A stretch of DNA of 7,804 nucleotides from NCBI GenBank assembly GCA_041750795.1, contig JBGSYQ010000391.1:1-7804 (forward strand), read 5' to 3'. Of the stretch, positions 1-6,255 are shown piece by piece (position 1 is the first letter of the stretch; each line of letters opens with the position of its first letter). The position numbers were made by a program, and so were the translations under genes. The notes under the pieces are model-generated. The model searched no databases. It was not told where the DNA came from and was given only the letters and a program-made list of their open reading frames with translations. This DNA is from JTS-RE94 sp041750795. GTDB lineage: Bacteria; Planctomycetota; Planctomycetia; Pirellulales; PALSA-1355.

Positions 1-149
1 TTGGCAAGATCGACAACATCTGCGTCACCGGCACCGAAGTCGTACCCGAACCGTCCAGCATCGCGATCGCGCTGATGGGTGGCGCGCTGTGCGGTTGTGT
101 GGTGATTCGCCGACGCGTTGCCGCACGTCGTAGCGGCACTGCGCGCTGA
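1..149 (+). CDS. C-terminal end of a PEP-CTERM sorted exported protein (5' partial)
   Basis: The frame that opens at base 3 is open from the left edge and gives 48 residues before TGA at 147-149. Seen: a short beta-strand-like stretch (IDNICVTG), the VPEPSS motif (bases 42-59), a hydrophobic run of about 17 residues (SIAIALMGGALCGCVVI), then a basic tail (RRRVAARR). This three-part layout is the PEP-CTERM sorting signal, which is known to send exported proteins to an exosortase for cleavage and surface or matrix attachment. The body of the protein lies outside the window, so its function cannot be named. The strand just before the motif resembles the end of a jelly-roll type extracellular domain, but that is inference. 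It is followed within a few bases by a terminator-like hairpin, so it is probably the last gene of its transcript. Confidence 0.85.
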   Translation, partial: GKIDNICVTGTEVVPEPSSIAIALMGGALCGCVVIRRRVAARRSGTAR

Positions 150-150
150 G

Positions 151-184
151 CTTGCGCGCCATCGCACCGTTGCGCGCGGATTTT
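151..184 (+). terminator. Candidate intrinsic terminator after the PEP-CTERM gene
   Basis: Two GCGCGC tracts (154-159 and 172-177) can pair as a 6-bp all-GC stem, extended by two G-U pairs (152-153 with 178-179), around a 12-nt loop. A TTTT run follows at 181-184. It begins two bases after the stop codon of the upstream gene. The stem is short and the T run is brief, so termination efficiency is uncertain. Confidence 0.4.
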
Positions 185-534
185 CGGCCCGCACTAGCTC
201 TTTAGAGTGGTGCATGCGCAGTCGCGAGTTTTACGACAAGTCCCTCCTCGATACCCTCCTTTCGGCTGCGTTTCATTCTGGACGCGACCACTTCCCCGCG
301 GCGGCACTGGCAACTCACCCGTTGCGTGCGTGCTTCTTGTGCCGCTAATCGCTCGCGAACCATTCGTTGTCGCACGCGTTTGCCAGCGATGACATCCCAC
401 CGCGATGGGTGCATGTGAAACCCGTCGAATGGAGCCCCGCTGAGCCGTGCGAGCCCTCTGGGACGCGCGTCGTGGGATGCACGAAGCCCCCCAATAATCG
501 TCGAGAAAAAGCGAGGTACTCGTTGCGCAGCGCA
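185..534. other. Intergenic stretch with no supported gene
   Basis: Reading frames here are short and rich in Arg, Ser and Pro on both strands, have no convincing ribosome binding site and resemble no family I recognise. I see no tRNA, rRNA, CRISPR or clear tandem repeat. The stretch probably serves as 3' flank of the PEP-CTERM gene and upstream flank of the next transcription unit. Confidence 0.5.
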
Positions 535-562
535 TTGCCTTTCGTGGCGGTTCCGCTATAGT
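535..562 (+). promoter_or_regulatory. Candidate sigma70-type promoter
   Basis: TTGCCT at 535-540 (4 of 6 matches to the -35 consensus) is followed after 16 nt by TATAGT at 557-562 (5 of 6 matches to the -10 consensus). Transcription would begin near 569-571 and run toward the secreted-protein gene at 1036, giving a leader of roughly 465 nt. It is the best promoter-like pair I found by eye in this GC-rich gap. Planctomycete promoter rules are poorly known, so this is a prediction only. Confidence 0.4.
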
Positions 563-755
563 GAACGGCGCCACAGCGGAGTGTCGCTCGTCGCCGGCAA
601 GCATCCTTTCAGCCAAGCAAGAGCGCAAGGCAAGCTCCGCCAAGATACGCAGGGAATTGCGTTTTCTAATCGTTCCTTCGTCGCGCTAGTGCCGCGCTCC
701 GCGGTCGGAACACTGCGCGCCGAAGCTCACACTTCTTACTCGAAGAGGCACCACC

Positions 756-890
756 ATGAGCTTGCTGCGCGCATTCCGCACCAAAATCTGCCCATCTGAT
801 TTCGCGCGCAACGTCGCGCGGCAAGCGATCGCCCGCAGGCGCCGCGACTGCGCCGTCGAGCCATTGCGACAGTACCGGTTGAATCGGTAG
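756..890 (+). CDS. Possible 44-residue arginine-rich small protein or leader peptide
   Basis: An ATG at 756 is preceded at good spacing by a purine-rich GAAGAGG (742-748), and the frame runs 44 codons to TAG at 888-890. The product is strongly basic (start MSLLRAF, an internal RRRR, about 11 Arg) with two Cys and no hydrophobic signal or membrane segment. I recognise no family. It lies between the candidate promoter at 535-562 and the gene at 1036, so it could be a leader ORF. High Arg content is also typical of chance frames in GC-rich DNA. The ribosome binding site is the main argument in its favour. Confidence 0.25.
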   Translation: MSLLRAFRTKICPSDFARNVARQAIARRRRDCAVEPLRQYRLNR

Positions 891-927
891 CGGTTGCCGA
901 GCCTCTCCCTATGGCAATCGCGCAACG

Positions 928-965
928 TGCGTCGAAGCGCGGGATGGAGCCCGCGCCTCGACGCG
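928..965 (+). promoter_or_regulatory. Strong hairpin in the leader of the LEPR-type gene
   Basis: Bases 937-943 (GCGCGGG) pair perfectly with 950-956 (CCCGCGC) around a 6-nt loop. After one A/C mismatch (936/957) the stem continues for seven pairs (929-935 with 958-964), with a possible T-G pair at 928/965. That is 14 Watson-Crick pairs with one mismatch. It ends about 70 nt before the chosen start at 1036 and is followed by a weak AATTT. It could be an attenuator, a terminator for a leader transcript, or an mRNA-stabilising element. Confidence 0.5.
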
Positions 966-1022
966 AATTTGACGATCTCAGGGAACATTGAGAAACGGAA
1001 CTACGGGCAGGGACTTTACATT

Positions 1023-1028
1023 GAGGAA
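1023..1028 (+). promoter_or_regulatory. Ribosome binding site that sets the start at 1036
   Basis: GAGGAA lies 7 nt before ATG 1036. The in-frame ATG at 988 lacks such a site, and the residues between the two starts carry no family signature. The LEPR-like motif then sits at the very N-terminus, as expected. Confidence 0.6.
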
Positions 1029-1035
1029 CAACGAT

Positions 1036-2418
1036 ATGAGACGCTTGAGTATGGAATCCTTGGAAGGCAGACACCTCATGGCGGCGATGGCCTGGCATCC
1101 CGTTGCCCCGCAGGACCACGCGTCGGCACTCGTCGCACTGGCCGAAACGCAGTCGCGTGATCCGGCCTTGTGGCCCTTCGCCGCCACTAGCCCCTGGAAC
1201 ACCGGCATCGGCTCCGGCGCGCAGTACGCCACGATCACCGGTGGGGTGAACACCGGCAGCAGCGCCAGTGCCAGCCTCAACAGCAATAGCTGGTCGCACC
1301 CGATCTACCGGGCCAGCAACTCCGATCCGTTGGTGGCCGTCTACTGGGGCAACAGCAAGATCGGCGACTTCCGCGTGCCGACCAACGCGCAGCCCGACCC
1401 GCAAGCCGACCATCACCTGCATATTGTGTCGCCCAACGGGCTGACCGTGCTGGAAATGTGGAACACCCGCCGCACGTCGAGCACGCGCATCGACACGGGC
1501 GTCGCGGTCGTCAACGACCTGACCGACGCGGGCGTGTACTCCGGCTATCACGGCGCGCGGGCCTACGGCGGTTCGGCCATTGCCGGCTTGATCCGCTCGC
1601 ACGAACTGTCGTCCGGTGAGATCCCGCACGCGCTGGCCATCGCGGTCAGCACGTCGAGCCTCAACCGACTCGCACCGGGCGGCAACCCGTATGTCTGGCC
1701 GGCTAGTTCGGCCGACGGCGGCACTGGCAACAGCTACGGCACCGACGGCAATCTCTACATGGGCTCGCTGGTGGCGATCCCGCGCAGCGTGAACATCGAC
1801 GGGCTGCCGATCAGTGATGCGGCTAAGGCCGTGGGCCGCGCTTTGCAAAACTACGGCGCGTATGTGACCGACACGGCCGGCGGCAACGTGGTCTTCTACG
1901 CCGAGCCGGGCAGCAGCGGCTTGCCGTCGATGTCACACCTGGCGGCGTTGGTCCGCGAGCTGCGCGTGGTGACCAACAATGGACCAAACAACGTCGGCGG
2001 CGGCGGCACACGGTTCGTCGAGCCCGCGCCACCGTTCGTCGGGCAAGCTCCGGCACCGACGCCAACGCCTACACCAACGCCCACAGCCGCACCGGCACCC
2101 GATCCGACGCCTGCACCGGCACCCGCGCCCGTCGTGCAGGCTTGGGACATCGCGGGCACATTGCAAGACAACCGTGGCCGCGCACTTTCGAACGTGATGG
2201 TGCACTTGTTCATCCCCGGCGCCAATGCGCCCTTGCAAACCGTGCGAACCAACTCCGCCGGGCGATTCACGTTCCTGGACGTGCCGGCGGGCACCTATGC
2301 CGTGGCCAGCGACGGCGGCTTTGGCTCGTCTCGCTGGACAGACAAGCTGGTTACAGTCGTCAATGTCGACGTGCTCAATGTGTCGCTGGCTGTCAACGCG
2401 GGAGGAAGGCGACGGTAG
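1036..2418 (+). CDS. Secreted LEPR-XLL-type protein with Pro/Ala linker and C-terminal regulatory-like beta-sandwich domain
   Basis: The 460-residue product starts MRRLSMESLEGRHLMAA. This matches the planctomycete LEPR-XLL type N-terminal motif (consensus like LEPRRLLA, here LEGRHLMA), found on large exported proteins. Residues about 45-335 form one domain with WPFAATSPWNTGIGSGAQ (46-63), a histidine cluster DHHLHIVSPNG (125-135), EMWNTR (140-145), AGLIRSHEL and IPHALAI (183-202), and a YGAYVTD strand near 273-279. I believe this pattern recurs in uncharacterised exported bacterial proteins, but I cannot assign an activity. A Thr-Pro/Ala-Pro linker (338-366) follows. The end (370-455) reads like a carboxypeptidase-regulatory or Cna-B type sandwich, with NSAGRFTFLDVPAGTYAV as its core. 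There is no PEP-CTERM tail. It may be a surface binding protein or an enzyme; the His/Glu-containing conserved-looking segments leave catalysis open. Confidence 0.85.
   Translation: MRRLSMESLEGRHLMAAMAWHPVAPQDHASALVALAETQSRDPALWPFAATSPWNTGIGSGAQYATITGGVNTGSSASASLNSNSWSHPIYRASNSDPLVAVYWGNSKIGDFRVPTNAQPDPQADHHLHIVSPNGLTVLEMWNTRRTSSTRIDTGVAVVNDLTDAGVYSGYHGARAYGGSAIAGLIRSHELSSGEIPHALAIAVSTSSLNRLAPGGNPYVWPASSADGGTGNSYGTDGNLYMGSLVAIPRSVNIDGLPISDAAKAVGRALQNYGAYVTDTAGGNVVFYAEPGSSGLPSMSHLAALVRELRVVTNNGPNNVGGGGTRFVEPAPPFVGQAPAPTPTPTPTPTAAPAPDPTPAPAPAPVVQAWDIAGTLQDNRGRALSNVMVHLFIPGANAPLQTVRTNSAGRFTFLDVPAGTYAVASDGGFGSSRWTDKLVTVVNVDVLNVSLAVNAGGRRR
2047..2136 (+). repeat. Degenerate tandem repeat encoding the Pro/Ala/Thr linker
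   Basis: Short units built on CCGACGCC, CCAACGCC and CCGGCACC repeat through this stretch and encode alternating TP and AP dipeptides (residues 338-366). The linker joins the N-terminal domain to the C-terminal beta-sandwich. Such simple codon repeats can change in length by slippage. Confidence 0.7.
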
Positions 2419-2476
2419 GATCGTCTGCCGAACGCGGCGGCTAGTTGACACGCGGAGTGATTGAGGCGAAGCTCGG

Positions 2477-2504
2477 GGCTGCTGGCCAAGTAGCGCTAGC
2501 AGCC
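2477..2504 (+). promoter_or_regulatory. Upstream hairpin (segments A and B) between the LEPR-type and ceramidase-like genes
   Basis: Bases 2477-2486 (GGCTGCTGGC) pair with 2495-2504 (GCTAGCAGCC) as ten consecutive pairs including one G-U, around an 8-nt loop. It lies 58 nt after the stop codon at 2418 and has no T run. Its right arm is also the left arm of the larger hairpin at 2493-2533, so the two folds exclude one another. Confidence 0.5.
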
Positions 2505-2533
2505 GGTTGAAGAATTCGACGGGCTGCTAGTGC
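2493..2533 (+). terminator. Long near-perfect palindrome (segments B and C): terminator, dispersed palindromic element or switch
   Basis: CTAGCAGCC (2496-2504) pairs with GGCTGCTAG (2522-2530). After a G/G mismatch (2505/2521) the helix continues with 2506-2511 pairing to 2515-2520 (one G-U) and closes on a 3-nt GAA loop. Outside, 2493-2495 pairs with 2531-2533 (one G-U). This makes 18 pairs with one mismatch. It sits between two genes in the same orientation, 45 nt before ATG 2578. No T run follows, so classic intrinsic termination is doubtful. I have an impression of similar CTAGCAGCC...GGCTGCTAG palindromes between planctomycete genes, but cannot verify it here. Confidence 0.55.
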
Positions 2534-2564
2534 GCCTTGGCCGGGCCCCGAGCCCTTGCCCCGT

Positions 2565-2568
2565 GGAG
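2565..2568 (+). promoter_or_regulatory. Ribosome binding site that sets the start at 2578
   Basis: GGAG lies 9 nt before ATG 2578. The alternative in-frame GTG at 2530 falls inside the right arm of the long palindrome and would add 16 residues ahead of an otherwise normal signal peptide, so ATG 2578 is preferred. Confidence 0.6.
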
Positions 2569-2577
2569 CTTGCTACG

Positions 2578-3999
2578 ATGCTGCGTCACCTCGTTTGGCA
2601 AGTGCCTGCCGTTTGGGCCTCGCTGGTCGTCTTTGCTCCCTTATCGACGCTGGCAGCCGACGTGCTGGAGGCCGGCTTTGGCGTGGTCGACATTACGCCG
2701 CGCCTCGACGGTGAGCCAATCTGGCTGGCAGGGTTGGAAAACAATCGTGCCGCCAAGGAGATCCACGATCCGCTGTTCGCCCGTGCGGTGGTATTGCGCG
2801 ACGGCGCGCACAAGGTGGCGCTGGTGTCGGTCGACTCGATCGGCCTGCAGCGCCCGGCCGTCGTGCGGGCGCGCGCCGAACTGAGCGGTTTCACCTATGT
2901 GCTCGTAGCCAGCACGCATTCGCACGCCAGCCCCGACGTGATCGGCATCTGGGGACCGTCGCCGGGCGTGTCCGGCGTGAACGCGGAATACCTGCGTCAA
3001 GTCGAGCATGGCATCGTCCAGGCCGTGCGTAAGGCCGATGCCGCGGCAGCGCCGGCCAAGGCCGAGTATGCCACGGTCGAGGACGAGAGCTTGCTGGGCG
3101 ATTTTCGTCTGCCCAAGGTATACGACGGCGTGATGCGCTTGTTGCGCATCAGCCGCGCCAGCGACAACAGCCCGCTGGGCATCGTCGTGCAGTGGAACAG
3201 CCACGGGGTTGAGCCCCGCGCCAATCACAAGGTGACGCGCGACTTCATGGGCGTGGTCGTCGACACGCTCGAAAAGCGCCATCACTGCCCGGCCATCTAC
3301 TTCCAGGGCGCAATCGGCGGCCTGATGGGCACACCCGACGCCAGGTTCACCACCACCGCCGAGGGCAAGCCGATTGAAAACGCCTTTGAGATGATTCAGG
3401 TCGCTGGCGAAGCCGTCGCCGGCCTGGCCGATCGGGCGCTGACGACGGCCGAGCCGATCACGCTTGTGCCGCTGGAGGTTTACGCAAAGCCGATCATGCT
3501 CCCCTTAGCCAACGAAGGCTTTCGCGCGGCGCGGGCCGCGGGCATCCTCGATCGCTCGGCCTACGCCTGGACAGGCAATCGCGAAACGCGCGGCGAGCCG
3601 ATCCCCGCCGGCCAATCCGATCCCAACGAAGCCCTGGAGACCGAAGTGGCCTACCTGCGCCTGGGAGAGTTGGAAGTGGCCACTATCCCCGGCGAGCTCT
3701 ATCCGGAACTCGTGTACGGCAAGTACCAGGAACCGGTCGATCCGGGCGCAGACTTTCCCGAGGCCCAGTTGGAAACGCCGATCAGTCAGAGTCTCACCGG
3801 CAAGAAGATCATGGTCTTGGGTTTGGCCAACGACGAAGTGGGCTACATCATTCCCAAGCGACAATGGGACGTCGCTGCGCCATTCTGCTATGGCCGCACC
3901 AGCGCCCAGTACGGCGAAGTCAACAGCGCAGGCCCCGATACGGCGGCCCATCTGATGGAAGCGCTGGCCGATCGCGTCAAGGAAGCGCCCAAGCGGTAG
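2578..3999 (+). CDS. Exported neutral/alkaline ceramidase-like hydrolase
   Basis: The 473-residue product starts with a signal peptide (MLRHLVWQVPAVWASLVVFAPLSTLAA). The rest fits the N-terminal catalytic domain of the neutral/alkaline non-lysosomal ceramidase family, zinc enzymes that cleave the amide bond of N-acyl sphingosine. Candidate zinc ligands in family order: STHSHASPD (His114/His116), WNSHGVEP (His209), IPGELYPEL (Glu373) and the Tyr of EVGYIIP (Tyr423). AGFGVVDITP near residue 32 is the usual opening strand. The catalytic-loop region reads QGAIGGLMG (243-251), not the GDVSPN-type loop of true ceramidases. The C-terminal Ig-like domain of full-length ceramidases (about 650-700 residues) is absent. 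Ceramide is therefore a doubtful substrate; another acylated compound is equally possible. The DUF1080 gene follows after 36 nt, so the two are probably cotranscribed. Confidence 0.87.
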   Translation: MLRHLVWQVPAVWASLVVFAPLSTLAADVLEAGFGVVDITPRLDGEPIWLAGLENNRAAKEIHDPLFARAVVLRDGAHKVALVSVDSIGLQRPAVVRARAELSGFTYVLVASTHSHASPDVIGIWGPSPGVSGVNAEYLRQVEHGIVQAVRKADAAAAPAKAEYATVEDESLLGDFRLPKVYDGVMRLLRISRASDNSPLGIVVQWNSHGVEPRANHKVTRDFMGVVVDTLEKRHHCPAIYFQGAIGGLMGTPDARFTTTAEGKPIENAFEMIQVAGEAVAGLADRALTTAEPITLVPLEVYAKPIMLPLANEGFRAARAAGILDRSAYAWTGNRETRGEPIPAGQSDPNEALETEVAYLRLGELEVATIPGELYPELVYGKYQEPVDPGADFPEAQLETPISQSLTGKKIMVLGLANDEVGYIIPKRQWDVAAPFCYGRTSAQYGEVNSAGPDTAAHLMEALADRVKEAPKR

Positions 4000-4023
4000 T
4001 TGCATTCGCTGGCCAAACTTTGT

Positions 4024-4029
4024 GGGGGA
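4024..4029 (+). promoter_or_regulatory. Ribosome binding site that sets the GTG start at 4036
   Basis: GGGGGA lies 6 nt before GTG 4036. Starting there gives a normal signal peptide. The frame is open from the upstream TAG, and TTG 4000 has no such site. ATG 4057 and ATG 4063 are in frame but would cut into the positively charged part of the signal peptide and lie farther from the site. Confidence 0.5.
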
Positions 4030-4035
4030 TTGGAC

Positions 4036-5415
4036 GTGAGCGATCGCAAGTTCACGATGTTCATGGGGTGGGTTGTCCCGTTCTTGGCCGTGGCGACGAG
4101 TGCGCAGGCGGCGGATGAACCCGGCTTCGAAGCCATCTTCGACGGGCGTACGCTTGCCGGCTGGATCGGCCAGGACATGAGCTTCTGGACCGTCGAGGAC
4201 GGCGCCATCACGGGCACGATCTCGCCGGAGCACTCGCCGACGATGAACCAGTATCTGGTGTGGCAGGCGGAACTGATCGACGATTTCGAGTTGAAGCTCG
4301 AGTCGCGCATTACCGGATCGACCACGCCGAACACCAACGGCGGGTTTCAATTTCGCAGTCGGCGCTTGCCCAATGGCGACGTTGCCGGATATCAGGTCGA
4401 CAACAATTTCGGCCAGCCCTGGAAAGTGCGCCTGTACGACGAGTTCGGCCGGCACGATCTGGCGCTTGAGGGTCAGCGGACGGCGTTCGACGCGGACGGC
4501 CGCAAGCAGGTGTCGCCGCTTACGCTTCCAACCGGAGCGACGGACTTTCACCTCGACGACTGGCACGAGTATCATCTGACGGCCCGCGGAAGCTACCTGG
4601 GGTTGCGTATCAACGGCGCGCTGGTGGCCGAGTGTGCCGACAACGACCCGCAGCAGTTCGAGACGTTGGGCGTGCTGGCCCTGCAATTGCACACCGGCCC
4701 GCCGATGAAGGCGCAGTTTCGCAACGTTCGCCTCAAGCGACTGGTGCCCGATGCGCCGCCGTCACAGCGCCAACGGTTGCTGGCCACGGCTGCTCTCGAC
4801 TGGCGATTGGGCGCACGACCGTCGGCGCATCAGCCGCCACTTTCGGTGTACGGGAAGATCGAAACCGAGTTGGCGGCCGCAGGTCCAGGCGCCGATTCGG
4901 CAACGCCCACCGCGCGGCTGGAGCGCGCGTATTTCGATGCCGGCTCGGCCTGGAATGCGCCGGGTGACGCCGTTACGGTCTACGTCCGCGCTCGCATGCC
5001 CGAGGGTGATTGGACGCAGCCGCTGTTCTGCAAAGGGAGCGACGACGCCCTGAATTTCAGACTCTTTAGCGCAGACCTCCCCAGCACGCCGGGCCCGGAT
5101 ATCGCATTCGAGATCGACACCGGCCGGCGGACATATCGCGTGGCCTTCCCCCTCTCGCACGTCGACCCGACTGCCTGGCACGACGTCGTAGGCCGCTATA
5201 CGGGCCGCAACCTGGAGTTGATCTGCGACGGCAAAGTGATGGTCCGCGTCGACGCCAGCGGCACGCTCACGGCCAACGACCAGCCGGTACTGATAGGCGG
5301 TGAGTTTCAAGACGGTCAGGTTGCGCGCACCATGAGCGGCGAGTTGCAACAAGCAACGCTCTGGACGCGCGCCCTGACCGATGAAGAGATCAGCACGCTC
5401 ATCAGCACAAAATGA
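4036..5415 (+). CDS. Exported DUF1080 (3-keto-glycoside hydrolase-like) protein with C-terminal LamG-like domain
   Basis: The 459-residue product begins with a signal peptide (MSDRKFTMFMGWVVPFLAVATSAQA). Residues 30-236 show the DUF1080 jelly-roll pattern: FEAIFDGRTLAGWIG at the start, FWTVEDGAITG, NGGFQFRSR (101-109), GYQVDNNFG (118-126), WHEYHLTARG, and the closing strand AQFRNVRLKRL. DUF1080 domains include enzymes shown to hydrolyse 3-keto-disaccharides, and the family is greatly expanded in Planctomycetes. Residues about 295-455 look like a concanavalin A/LamG-type sandwich (DAVTVYVRARMP, AWHDVVGRYTGRNLELICDGK, and SGELQQATLWTRALTDEEIS at the end). This is probably a glycan-binding partner domain. 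The gene follows the ceramidase-like gene by 36 nt with no hairpin between, so the two are probably cotranscribed. Substrate is unknown. Confidence 0.87.
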   Translation: MSDRKFTMFMGWVVPFLAVATSAQAADEPGFEAIFDGRTLAGWIGQDMSFWTVEDGAITGTISPEHSPTMNQYLVWQAELIDDFELKLESRITGSTTPNTNGGFQFRSRRLPNGDVAGYQVDNNFGQPWKVRLYDEFGRHDLALEGQRTAFDADGRKQVSPLTLPTGATDFHLDDWHEYHLTARGSYLGLRINGALVAECADNDPQQFETLGVLALQLHTGPPMKAQFRNVRLKRLVPDAPPSQRQRLLATAALDWRLGARPSAHQPPLSVYGKIETELAAAGPGADSATPTARLERAYFDAGSAWNAPGDAVTVYVRARMPEGDWTQPLFCKGSDDALNFRLFSADLPSTPGPDIAFEIDTGRRTYRVAFPLSHVDPTAWHDVVGRYTGRNLELICDGKVMVRVDASGTLTANDQPVLIGGEFQDGQVARTMSGELQQATLWTRALTDEEISTLISTK

Positions 5416-5451
5416 CTCCCGTCCCACTCTGCTGCGTCACCTGCGAGATCG

Positions 5452-5488
5452 GCGGATCGTTTCGACAAGATCCGAGGTAGCGATCCGC
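5452..5488. terminator. Weak inverted repeat in the convergent gap
   Basis: GCGGATCG (5452-5459) is complementary to CGATCCGC (5481-5488) with a 21-nt loop. An inner alternative pairs CGGATC (5453-5458) with GATCCG (5469-5474). It lies between two convergent genes, where a bidirectional terminator is expected, but no T run follows on either strand. The rest of the 132 bp gap shows nothing else I can support. Confidence 0.3.
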
Positions 5489-5547
5489 AGATTTCACAGG
5501 TTTCGCGGAGAGCGTCGGAATCGAGAGGCGAACGATGTCTTCGCTGG

Positions 5548-6099
5548 TCAGTCTGCGGCGTCGGCCTTTTTCTTCGCCTTGGCTTTGCCCTTGCCCTTGG
5601 CCGCGGGGTTTTCTACGCCCAGGTGTTGCATGAGCTTGTTGTGCTCCATCTTGGCGGCACGCAGCGCTCGGATGGCGCCGGCCGAGTGCTCCTTGACGGT
5701 CTTGGCATCGCCGTCGCCGTTGGCGGCCGTGGCATCGAGCTTGTCGAGCGACTTGCCGGCCGTGGCGTGATGCTCGTCGAGCGTCGCCAGGTGATCGCTT
5801 ACGGTCTTGTCGTCGGGGTGCTTTTCCGCCAGTCCGGCATACGATTTCTTCGCGGCAGCCATGTTGCTGCGAATTGCCTCGGCGTGCTGCTGCACAATCT
5901 GTTGCGGTACCGGCTGGTTGTAGCTGGAGTAATTCTGCAACACGCGCGAGTGATCCAACGCGTGATCGAAGTACACGCCGCTCGACCACATGTCGTAGGC
6001 CGTGCCGAGTACTTTCGTGCTGGCCGCGCGCTGCGCCACCACGGCCGTCGTGCCAAGTGCCACCAGCGTCATCGTGAGAACCGCGGTTTTCAGTTTCAT
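5548..6099 (-). CDS. Small exported helical protein, His-rich with a Lys/Ala tail (unknown function)
   Basis: ATG at 6099 is preceded by AGGAGA (6113 to 6108) at 8 nt spacing, giving 183 residues. A signal peptide is clear (MKLKTAVLTMTLVALGTTAVVAQ). The mature part reads as helices with many histidines: YFDHALDHSRV (43-53), QQHAEAIRSN, EKHPDDKTVSDHLATLDEHHATAG (92-115), KEHSAGAI (136-143) and MEHNKLMQH (151-159). The spacing of His and acidic residues could suit a metal-binding helical bundle, but that is inference and I do not recognise the family. The C-terminus (168-183) is low complexity, KGKGKAKAKKKADAAD, like a histone H1-type tail and unusual for an exported protein; it might bind anionic polymers. 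It follows the D-aminoacylase-like gene on the same strand after 156 nt, so they may share a transcript. Confidence 0.8.
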   Translation of the reverse strand: MKLKTAVLTMTLVALGTTAVVAQRAASTKVLGTAYDMWSSGVYFDHALDHSRVLQNYSSYNQPVPQQIVQQHAEAIRSNMAAAKKSYAGLAEKHPDDKTVSDHLATLDEHHATAGKSLDKLDATAANGDGDAKTVKEHSAGAIRALRAAKMEHNKLMQHLGVENPAAKGKGKAKAKKKADAAD

Positions 6100-6100
6100 G

Positions 6101-6255
6101 TCAGTCTTCTCCTGAAGCGTTGCTGCGAGTGATTCGTACGGTCGCCGCCACCGACCGATCCTGGAAGTGTACGATATTCCGCAAGGCCCCGACCACGCTC
6201 GATCGCAAATCGCTCGTGTACTGAAATTTGCGCACAAACCTCGGTGATTCCGCAC

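Noticed and set aside
194..643. A 149-codon minus-strand open frame in the left intergenic stretch
   Set aside because: The product is Arg/Ser/Thr-rich without hydrophobic core or motif, there is no ribosome binding site I would accept, and it overlaps the candidate promoter. It reads like a chance frame in GC-rich DNA.
581..799. A 72-codon plus-strand frame starting at GTG 581
   Set aside because: The purine-rich GCGGAG directly abuts the GTG with no spacing, and the composition shows no protein-like pattern.
969..974. TTGACG as a -35 element close to the LEPR-type gene
   Set aside because: The expected -10 position (around 992-997) reads GAAACG, which is not promoter-like.
736..1848. A 370-codon minus-strand frame
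   Set aside because: It is antisense to the LEPR-type gene, Arg/Val/Ala-rich and without any family pattern. It reflects the codon bias of the true gene on the other strand.
2445..2450. A perfect TTGACA -35 element upstream of the ceramidase-like gene
   Set aside because: At 16-18 nt downstream there is no acceptable -10 (GAAGCT or similar), so it is not listed as a promoter, though it could matter if a non-standard -10 is used.
2530..2577. Extended N-terminus of the ceramidase-like protein from GTG 2530
   Set aside because: The GTG lies in a stable hairpin arm without a ribosome binding site, and the extension would precede a complete signal peptide starting at ATG 2578.
3505..4692. A 395-codon minus-strand frame across the ceramidase-like and DUF1080 genes
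   Set aside because: It spans two clearly supported genes and their junction on the opposite strand and matches nothing. It is an antisense shadow.
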